Source: DAOVXM01 sp963746255 (lineage in GTDB: Bacteria > Chloroflexota > Anaerolineae > Anaerolineales > UBA4823). From it: a stretch of DNA of 64,000 nt. The stretch is taken from the NCBI GenBank assembly GCA_963746255.1, contig CAVVAJ010000006.1, positions 9,181 to 73,180 on the forward strand, read 5' to 3'. Of the stretch, positions 56,698 through 64,000 are shown piece after piece. How positions within the stretch are numbered: the stretch's first letter is position 1; each line of letters opens with the position of its first letter. The notes below the pieces were generated by a model, which was given only the letters and a program-made list of their open reading frames with translations, did no database searches and was not told where the DNA came from. The position numbers and the translations under genes are program-made.

Positions 56698-59600
56698 ATT
56701 TGGAGAAAATCAGGACTGGAGTGTATGTTTGCCACTGTGGCAGTAATATCGCGTCTACAGTTGATGTAGATGATGTCGCGAACTATGCCAGTGATTTACC
56801 AGATGTATCGCTTACTCGTCACTATACATATATGTGCTCTGACCCGGGGCAGGACTTGATTAAGGATGATATCCAGACACATGCGTTAAACCGGATCGTC
56901 GTCGCGTCATGCTCTCCCCTGATGCACGAAGAAACCTTTAAAAATGCTTGTAAAGCTGCAGGTCTCAACCCCTTCTTTTTCCAGATGGCAAATATCCGCG
57001 AACATTGCGCGTGGGTGATTGATGACCGAGTTCAGGCAACTGCCAAAGCAAAAAATATGGTTTCTGCAGCTGTTCGTCGTGTCCGCCACCATGCACCACT
57101 ATCTATGCGCAGTGTGGATATGCAGCAATCCGCGCTAATCGTCGGTGGCGGAATCGCTGGTATTGAGGCTGCACTTCGCTTAGCCGATGCCGGTAAGCAA
57201 GTGTATTTGGTGGAACGCGAGCCCAGTATTGGCGGCCATATGGCTCAGCTCTATAAAACATTTCCTACTCTAGATTGTGCGGCTTGAATACTTACACCAA
57301 AAATGGTGTCCGTTGGACGCCACAAGAATATCCAGCTTTTGAGCTACAGCGAAGTTAAATCGATATCGGGCTACGTCGGTAATTTCAAAGCCAAGATTCA
57401 GCGCTATCCCCGTTACATCGAAGAAGAAAAATGCACTGGCTGTGGAAAATGTGCTCAAGCCTGCCCGGTGGATACGGTAAATACTTTCGATGTTGGGATC
57501 AGCACACGTAAAGCCGCCTATCGCCATTCCGCCCAGGCAGTGCCCGGCGCTTATGTTATCGAGAAACAAGGTATAGCCCCTTGTAGGGATGCCTGTCCGA
57601 CAGACCAACGCGCTCAAGGTTATATTGCATTGCTGCGGCAAAAACGCTATGCAGATGCGTATTGGGCAATTCGCCGAGAACATCCTTTCCCATCAGTTTG
57701 CGGGCGGGTCTGTAATCACGCCTGCGAAGATGCCTGCAGCCGGGGAATATTTGATTCGCCGGTTAATATTATGGGGATTAAACGCTTCATCTCGGATTGG
57801 GCTTTTGAGCATCGCAGTGAGTTAGCTTTTACCCAGGATAAATCACTGATCGGCTCACCTTTTAAATCCGACCCTAAACCGACCGGCAAAAAAATCGCCA
57901 TCATCGGTGCAGGACCTGCTGGCCTGACCGCTGCTCTAGATCTCGTCCGGTTAGGGCACAAAGTTACAGCTTATGACTCTTCGCCGGTCGCTGGCGGGAT
58001 GATGCGGGTCGGCATACCCCCGCACCGGTTGCCGCATAAATACCTAGATTGGGAAATTCAACAGATTCTGGAAGAAGGTGTGGAGCTGGAGCTCAATACT
58101 AGGGTTGATGATATCGCAAGTCTGCTTGATAACGGCTATGATGCTGCCTTGATCGCTTCTGGGGCACACATCGCGAAAAAACTCCCCATTCGTAACTCCA
58201 ATCACCCCGATAACCTCTTGAGCCTGGATATCCTGCGAAATGCATGCTTAGGAAAGAGTCATGATCTAGCCGGTAAAAAGGTAGTAATCCTCGGAGGTGG
58301 CAATGTTCGCGTTAGACACTGCCCGTACAGTGCTGCGTCTCGGTGCGTCAGAAGTACGGCTAGCATGTCTCGAAACCCGAGGTGAAATGCCTGGTTTCGA
58401 CTGGGAGATCTTGGTCGCTGTTGAAGAAGGAATCGAGATTTGTCCGGGACGGACTTTTCACGAAATAATCGTTGAAAATGAGCGTATAACTGGGATCCGC
58501 TGCTCGAGTGTAATGTTTCATGGTTTCAAGCGCAGCCGGCCAACTTTCGATATTATCCCAGAAACAGAACACATTTTGCCGGCAGATATCGTTGTTTGGG
58601 CGATTGGTCAGCGACCAGACTTCTCCTTCTTACCGCTGGATGGCAGCATTAATATCCGTTATCCAATTGGTATCCAGTCTGATGAAGAGATGCTTACCAC
58701 CAAGCCGGGCGTCTTTACTGCTGGTGACGTGCGCCGCGGGGTAACATTCTTCGTGGTCGATGCGATCGGAGAGGGTCATAAAGCTGCCCGTAGTATTGAT
58801 CGCTTCTTGCGCGGTGAGCAGGGGCTCCGCGAACCGAGCAAACCTCCCGTTGTCCAATTGGACGCGCAAACGATCGAAAACAAATTAAATGCAGGTGTTG
58901 CCAATCGCATGGAAAGAGTACCAATAAAAAGCATACCGGTAAACCAAAGACACCATAATTTTGAGGAAGTAGACCTGGCGCTAACAGAGGCAGAAGCGCT
59001 CGCCGAAGCCGAACGCTGTTTACGCTGTGGAATATGTTCTGAGTGCCTTGAATGTGTTGTCGCGTGCGAACGAGGTGCCATCGACCATAATATGCAGTCA
59101 CACTACCTCAATCTAGATGTTGGAACCATCGTATTGGCAACCGGCTTTAAAGATTTTGACCCCCGTGCTGTCCCAGAGCTCGGTTTTGGACAAATCGATA
59201 ATGTGATCACGGCAATGGAATTTGAAAGGCTGATTAATTCAAGCGGCCCAACCGAAGGCAAAGTCTTGCTGAAGAATGGGCAAGCACCAAAGAGTGTCGC
59301 AATTTTGCATTGCGTCGGCAGCCGGGATGATCGCTACCATGATTATTGCTCACGGGCTTGCTGCATGTACTCACTAAAGCTCGCCCAGCTCGTGCATGAT
59401 TATGTCAATGCTGAAGTATTCGAGATCTACCGCGATATGCGTACTTTTGGCAAGGATTATGAGGAATTTTTCAACCGCACCCGTGAAAAAGGGATCAACT
59501 TCTACCATGGGGTAGTCAAATCAATTCAGCGTCAGAATGGCAAGCTCCTTGTTTCGTGGGACGAGAATTTCTTTAATCAACCTGACCGCGTTGCTGTAGA

Positions 59601-60141
59601 TATGGTAATCCTCGCGACCGGTTTCGAACCCCAGGATGATACCGCTCAAGTGGCGAAATTATTCGGTGTCAGCCGCAGCCGAGATGGCTATTTCCTCGAG
59701 CGGCATCCGAAGTTAGCACCGGTTGAGACGGCAACCGATGGAATTTACTTAGCCGGTGCCTGCCAGAGCCCTAAGGATATCCCGGATAGCGTTGTGCAAG
59801 CAGGCGCGGCTGCTGCAGCGGCTTTATCCATTATGGATCAGGGAACGATAAATATGGATCCGTCGATTGCCCACGTGGAAATTCAGCTATGCGCAGGGTG
59901 TGGCCAATGTGTTAATACCTGCCCCTACGAAGCGATTTCGCTGCAGCCTCTCGATAACCGCGGCCAAATCGCTTCTGTTAACAGCTACTTATGTAAGGGT
60001 TGTGGAACCTGTGCTGCTAGCTGCCCTAATAAAGCCATGTCATTGATCCATTACAATGACCAGCAGATCATCAGCGAGATTGTGGGCGCACTCCAACCGA
60101 TTACACCAATCGTACCTGGGCTGGCAGAGATTAAGAGGTGA
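56694..60141 (+). CDS. hdrA: Large HdrA with inserted GltD-like NAD(P)H dehydrogenase, selenoprotein (TGA at 57285-57287), one frame break at 58308
   Basis: The repaired protein is about 1148 residues. It repeats the HdrA start (VYVCHCGSNIAS, YMCSDPGQ, VGGGIAGIEAALRL, TLDCAA), then TGA at codon 198 and ILTPKMVSVGRH. After ferredoxin motif CTGCGKCAQACP comes a GltD/dihydropyrimidine-dehydrogenase-like insert: APCRDACPTDQRAQGYI, CGRVCNHACEDAC, IGAGPAGLTAALDL, IPPHRLP and AGDVRRG. HdrA sequence then resumes (CGICSECLECVVACERGAI) to two C-terminal 4Fe-4S sites. One extra C at 58308 interrupts GGGNVALDTARTVLRLG; removing it restores the family motif. It should use NAD(P)H in flavin-based electron bifurcation. 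Confidence 0.85.
57305..57321 (+). promoter_or_regulatory. Putative bacterial SECIS hairpin of hdrA copy 2
   Basis: GGUGUCC-GUU-GGACGCC repeats the 7-bp stem of copy 1 at the identical 17-nt distance from its TGA. Only the third loop base differs, while synonymous positions on either side have drifted. Confidence 0.7.
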
Positions 60142-60145
60142 TGTT

Positions 60146-61563
60146 GTGGATTTTGAACCAAAGATAATTGCTTTCCTTTGTACCTGGTGCAGTTATACCG
60201 GGGCAGACACCGCTGGTATAGCCCGCTTGAAAACACCGGCCAACGTACGTGCGATTCGCGTTCCCTGCTCCGGACGGGTTGCTCCAGAGATTATCATGCG
60301 TACATTCGATGAAGGGGCGGACGGTGTGCTGGTTTTAGGCTGCCATATCGGGGAGTGCCATTACGATTCAGGCAACCACCGCACTGCAAAGCGTATCCCG
60401 ATATTAAGGTCGTTGATGTCCTTTGCTGGGCTCGATGCTGAACGCTTGCGGCTCGATTGGGTTTCTGCATCTGAAGGGGAACGTTTCTCCCGAATTGTAA
60501 ATGAATTTACCGACACAGTTAAACTGCTTGGGCCAGTTCGATGGCGGATTGAAAAATCTTATCAACCCTATCCATCGCAGGTAGATACGGTCGGGAATGT
60601 TCCAATGATCCCCGGTCTGCTTTCTCAGACAACAAGAATGACTGGTCAGGCTTCTCAGATAAACAGCCAATTAACCCTGAATATTCAGTCCACCGCACAA
60701 GAACTACTTGAGAGCGGTCAAGTTAACTGTATCATCGGGTATGAGATCGGAACCCACGGCGGACACGCCCAGCGTTTGTTTACTCTCCAGAAGATGCAGA
60801 GAGACTGGTATGGAACCAGGATTGCACTCATAACTTAACCACCTATCTTAATGACAAGCTAACCTCCACTTCTAATGGTCCTAGACACCAACAAATTGGT
60901 ATCATCGTAAAACCGTGTGATTGCCGCTCCATAAATATCCACCTCGCCGAAAATCGTTACAACCGTGATGACATACACATTATCGCAGTGAGCTGCAATG
61001 GTATTCGCCAGGGGGCAGGGACAACAGGACCAACTTTACCAAAACTAGCTACTTACCAGGCGCGCTGTTTAACCTGTTCACAAGTAGAACCCGTAATTTA
61101 CGACACCTACCTAGAACAACCAGGTGGTAAAGAAGGTTCAACCCTAATACCAGAAAGTGCTGGTCCTCAAACTGCACAGATATATTCGCTATCTACAGAA
61201 GAGCGGATGGACTTCTGGTTGGGGCAGTTTGACCGCTGCATCCGCTGTTATGCGTGCCGCCAAGTGTGCCCAAGCTGCGATTGCCCGACTTGTTTATACG
61301 AGAGGGATGACTCACTCTGGGTAGGTTTAGGTGTTGGCATCAATGAAAAGCGGACCTTTCACCTCGGGCGCGCATTTCATCTTGCAGGACGCTGTATGGA
61401 ATGCAACGAGTGCGAGCGAGTCTGTCCCGTTGGTATCCCCATCAGCTTACTTAACCGCCAACTAGCTCAAGAAATGGAAAACCTTTTTGACCATCGCGCT
61501 GGTGAATATCCCCATCCATCTCCACTGCTTACAATCCTCGGAGGTCAGGAGCACCTGCCATGA
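60146..61563 (+). CDS. MvhD-like iron-sulfur subunit fused to a 4Fe-4S ferredoxin/FdhB-like protein, one frame break near 60769
   Basis: Residues 1-140 are MvhD-like: IIAFLCTWCSYTGADTAG, VPCSGRVAPEIIMRTF and VLVLGCHIGECHY, the 2Fe-2S electron adaptor of hydrogenase- or formate-linked HdrA complexes. With no stop in between, the frame continues into TAQELLESGQVNCIIGYEIGTHGGHA. One missing C in the run at 60768-60770 restores PAFVYSPEDAERLVWNQDCTHNLTTYL, then IIVKPCDCRSINI, CIRCYACRQVCPSCDC and CMECNECERVCPVGIP. Repaired length is about 472 residues. Start is GTG at 60146, 4 bp after the hdrA stop with a GAGGTG site. It hands electrons to HdrA. Confidence 0.75.
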
Positions 61564-61575
61564 TTTACATCAGGC
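61560..61575 (+). other. Start of the next operon gene, cut by the chimeric join
   Basis: An ATG at 61560 overlaps the preceding stop (ATGA), the same coupling seen between the hdrA genes. Only a few codons (MIYIR) fit the operon before sequence composition and reading frame change to the GC-rich DNA. What the gene encoded cannot be told. Confidence 0.4.
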
Positions 61576-62506
61576 CTGGACGACGTACCAGTACCACCCG
61601 AAGGAGAAGGACGTCGTCTGGGCGCAGCGGGTCGCCCGCTCGATGGGGATGCCGCAGCGGATGGTGCTGCCCCAGGGTCGCGACTGGGCGGACCAGCAGG
61701 CCACCGTGCGGCGCCGGCTGGAGTTCCAGACGTGGATGCACACCTGGCTCTTCCCGCTGGCCGACGCGCTGCACGACCAGCCGCTGCCGGCATCGACGGC
61801 GGCTACGGCGACGCCCTGCTGCGCGCCGACCTGGCAGGCAAGGCCGCCCGCGGGGACCTGCCGTGGCCGCAGTCGCTCTTCGACGGGATGGGCGGGCGGC
61901 GGCTCGACTTCCTCGCCGACGGCGCGGCCGCCCCGCTCCGCGAGGCTGCCTTGACGGCGTACTCCGACCTGGGCGCGACCGTCGCCGACCACCCCAACCG
62001 GCACACCCTCCTGCAGCTGCTCACCCGGCAGAACCGCGCGGTGACCACCGCGGCGCGACTGCTCGTCGGGCCGGAGACGGAGGTGTGGATGCCGTTCGCC
62101 CACCCGTCGGTGGTCCGGGCCGCGCTGGCGGTCCCCCTGGCGCAGAAGCAGGACCACTGCTACTACCGCGAGATGCTCCGCACCGCCTGCGGCCCCGAGG
62201 GCCACCCGTTCGAGCAACCACCCGGGCGCGCGCAGCCAGAAGGTCCGCAACGCCTTCCTACCCCCGGCCCTCGTCGGGTCGCTGATGGCGACGGTGCGGC
62301 GCAGCGAGCGGGCGACCGCCCTGCTCGGGCCACTGCTGCGCGAGGCTCTGGCGGCCGAGGACGTCGAGCCGCTGCGGCGGCGGCTCCGGCCGGTCGATGT
62401 GCTGGCCTGGGCCGCACTGCTCGCCGACGTCGAGGAGGAGTACGCCGGCCGGCTGGACTGGTCGGGCTGGCCCGGCGGCTCATCCGACTCCACCCCGTGG
62501 GGATAG
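61571..62506 (+). pseudogene. Asparagine synthase-like C-terminal domain (partial, two frame breaks), GC-rich foreign segment
   Basis: Joining three frames gives HPKEKDVVWAQRVARSMGMPQ, then IDGGYGDALLRADL, TEVWMPFAHPSVVRAALAVPLAQKQDHCYYREML and KVRNAFLPPALVGSLMATVRRSERATALL. The EVWMPFAHPSVVRAALAVP segment resembles the substrate-site end of asparagine synthase-type ATP-dependent ligases. The 5' end is missing because the segment begins at the join. Frame shifts lie near 61790 and 62215. Codon use is extremely GC-rich, unlike everything upstream. Confidence 0.5.
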
Positions 62507-62564
62507 TCCAGTGCTCTTTCGGGCCGTTTCGCGGGATTTCACCCCGCAAACGCACTGGACTATC
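62502..62564. terminator. Inverted repeat after the synthase-like gene
   Basis: GATAGTCCAGTGC (62502-62514) and GCACTGGACTATC (62552-62564) are exact reverse complements. A second small stem, GCGGG/CCCGC, lies between them. It starts at the end of the synthase-like frame and may be a terminator, or a GC-rich repeat element. Confidence 0.6.
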
Positions 62565-62960
62565 TCTCCTCGCGGGAACGTCTCGTGGGTTCGTCCCTCC
62601 GCGCCGTCCCCCGGAGACGCAGCGACCCGCAGGCGTTGACCTCACGACGAATCGTGACGCCGTCCGGGGGGACGTGCCCGGATCGCCTGCGGGTCGGGTG
62701 ACTGCGATGGATTCGCCAGCGCGTGGCCCAGTCGAAGCTCGCGCACCGGCCGGGTGCTGCTAGCGCGCAGCCACCTCACGCGTCCTTGAAGAATTCATTC
62801 CTCGGACCACCTCCTTTCCGTGTCCGACCACCGTAGCGCGGCCCGGCCCCCGCTCAAGGGGCTTTTTGGTCTTCAACCAGGCGGTTGACAACACCTCCCA
62901 GGGGCGGCCACCATCGAGACTCCACGCTCGCCCCAGGCCCGAACCCCGAGGATCACGCCG
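62507..62960. other. GC-rich intergenic region
   Basis: These 454 bp hold the inverted repeat above and a second hairpin at 62846-62867 (GCCCC, GGGGC, then TTTTT), a likely intrinsic terminator on the plus strand. Long open frames on both strands here are the usual by-product of high GC and I see no convincing gene. Confidence 0.5.
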
Positions 62961-63533
62961 ATGCCCCTGCCACACGACCCGGCCGACCGCCACCGCGCGG
63001 TGGCCGCCACGTTCGCCGAGGCCGCCCGAGCGGTGACCGACTGGGACGCGCCGAGCCCCGTGCCCGAGTGGCGCGCCCGCGACGTCGTGGGTCACCTCGT
63101 CGAGTGGCTGCCCGGCTTCCTCTCGTCGACCGACGCACGGCTCCCCGAGGTGTCCCTCGACGACCCGGTCGCCGCCTGGGAACGCCGGGCGGCCGACGTC
63201 AGTCGCTGCTCGACGACCCCGCCTCGGCCGTCCGGACGTTCAGCAACCCGCACACCGGCGAGTTGGGGCTGCGCGACGCGGTCGACCGGTTCTACACCTC
63301 GACGTGCTGATGCACGCCTGGGACCTCGCGCGCGCCGCCGGCCGCCCCGACCCGATCCCCCCAGACGTCGCCGAGGAGATGCTGGTCGGGATGACCGGGA
63401 TGGAGGAGCTGCTCCGCTCCTGGGACAGTTCGGCCCCGCCGTGCCGGCGCCCGAGGGCGCCAGCCCCGGCGACCGGCTGATGGCCTTCCTCGGCCGAGAC
63501 GCGACGCTGCCGCCGACGCCTGAGCCGGCCTAG
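62961..63533 (+). pseudogene. TIGR03086-type (mycothiol-dependent maleylpyruvate isomerase-like) protein, three frame breaks
   Basis: Pieces in different frames give PADRHRAVAATFAEAARAVTD, WRARDVVGHLVEWLPGFL, LLDDPASAVRTFSNPHTGELGLRDAVDRFY, DVLMHAWDLARAAGRPD and SPGDRLMAFLGRDA, which together follow the DinB-like TIGR03086 family common in actinobacteria. The DVVxHLxEW and DVLMHAWDLARA histidines are metal ligands in this fold. Breaks fall near 63198, 63300 and 63425. So many in 570 bp suggest low-accuracy sequence, not natural decay. Confidence 0.6.
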
Positions 63534-64000
63534 GCGACCGCCTCCTCGCCGGCGCCGGCGAACTGCGAGCGGTAGAGCCGCGCGTAGGCCCCCTCCGCCG
63601 CCAGCAGCTCCTCGTGGGTGCCCTGCTCGACGATGGCGCCGTCCTCCATCACCAGGATCAGGTCGGCGTCGCGGATCGTCGAGAGCCGGTGGGCGATCAC
63701 GAAGGAGGTGCGGTCACTGCGCAGGGCGTTCATCGCCTGCTGCAGCAACAGCTCGGTGCGGGTGTCGACCGAGGAGGTCGCCTCGTCGAGGATGAGCAGC
63801 GCCGGCTCGGACAGGAACGCTCGGGCGATCGTCACCAGCTGCCGCTCCCCCGCCGACAGGTTCGACCCCTCGTCGTCGATGACGGTGTCGTAGCCGTCGG
63901 GAAGGGAGTGCACGAACCGGTCGACGAACGTCGCCTGCGCGGCCGCCAGGATCTCCTCCTCGGTGGCCCCGGGCCGGCCGTAGGCGATGTTGTCGCGGTC
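63530..64000 (-). CDS. C-terminal part of an ABC exporter ATPase (partial at window edge)
   Basis: Read on the minus strand from the right edge, the frame is open and holds the end of an ABC exporter nucleotide-binding domain: [47 protein letters not shown] (signature LSAGERQ), Walker [15 protein letters not shown]-loop [13 protein letters not shown] and the final [19 protein letters not shown]. This is the pattern of fused membrane-ATPase exporters such as MsbA/LmrA types. The membrane part lies outside the window. Confidence 0.85.
   Translation of the reverse strand, partial: DRDNIAYGRPGATEEEILAAAQATFVDRFVHSLPDGYDTVIDDEGSNLSAGERQLVTIARAFLSEPALLILDEATSSVDTRTELLLQQAMNALRSDRTSFVIAHRLSTIRDADLILVMEDGAIVEQGTHEELLAAEGAYARLYRSQFAGAGEEAVA

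Noticed and set aside
61570..62493. A 307-residue open frame on the minus strand opposite the asparagine-synthase-like gene
   Set aside because: It is low-complexity Arg/Ser/Pro-rich sequence of the kind produced opposite GC-rich coding DNA, and has no family likeness.
1..64000. CRISPR arrays, rRNA, tRNA genes, insertion sequences, phage or defence genes
   Set aside because: I saw no regularly spaced repeats, no cloverleaf with a TTCGAATC-type arm, no rRNA-like stretch and no transposase, integrase or cas-like protein.

Overview
The window reads as two unrelated pieces of DNA. Positions 1 to about 61,570 are moderate-GC bacterial sequence whose gene content fits an anaerobic member of the Chloroflexota (Anaerolineae-like). 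The evidence is a very large cyclase-AAA-TPR signalling protein, F420/FMN-type oxidoreductases, CooC-type ATPases, and an HdrA/MvhD electron-transfer operon; the taxon is an inference. Positions about 61,571 to 64,000 are very GC-rich, actinobacterium-like (asparagine-synthase-like protein, mycothiol-type isomerase family, ABC exporter ATPase) and full of frame breaks. The abrupt change inside a gene start looks like a chimeric join, not biology.

Layout. 1-10 kb: tail of a peptide-type solute-binding protein, two class III nucleotide cyclase proteins and a decayed third, a PPOX-fold protein, an aldo/keto reductase and an acetyltransferase. 10-22 kb: RNase PH, a winged-helix AAA ATPase, methylglyoxal synthase, small-molecule enzymes, a beta-propeller repeat protein, a CysK/CysM-family synthase, two related membrane-anchored helix-hairpin-helix proteins, and a VIT1/CCC1-type transporter. 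22.7-32.3 kb: a sugar-use operon (ROK, SIS, ROK, a double solute-binding lipoprotein, two permeases, two Gfo/Idh/MocA dehydrogenases), flanked by an intact VIT1 gene on the left and a decayed VIT1 copy on the right. 32.6-42 kb: a broken cyclase-like gene, a two-subunit aconitase X, a CDF metal transporter, a tyrosine-phosphatase-like protein, an ArsR/DUF2087 regulator with a clear promoter and operator, a serine hydrolase, and a penicillin-acylase pseudogene. 42-51 kb: FabF, SDR, an S51-like secreted protein, PanB, an unrecognised conserved enzyme, and a Glu-family dehydrogenase fused to CBS domains.

51.3-61.6 kb is the most notable part. A minus-strand cysS-cooC-cooC set faces a plus-strand operon of two HdrA genes and an MvhD-ferredoxin fusion. 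In both hdrA genes the reading frame is interrupted by a single in-frame TGA at the same place, within LDCAA-TGA-ILTPKMVSVGRH, where HdrA proteins normally have a cysteine. Each TGA is followed, at the same 17-nt spacing, by an almost identical 7-bp hairpin of the bacterial SECIS type. I read both as selenoproteins. The second HdrA also has a GltD-like flavin/NAD(P)H dehydrogenase inserted within it, suggesting an NAD(P)H-linked flavin-based electron-bifurcating complex, possibly tied to a Wood-Ljungdahl pathway through the CooC maturation ATPases.

Sequence quality. Several genes, including the normally essential cysS, are broken by single-base indels that restore perfect family sequence when removed. 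Many frame breaks in this window are therefore probably consensus errors, although some loci (penicillin acylase, VIT1 copy, cyclase remnant) are decayed in ways that look real.
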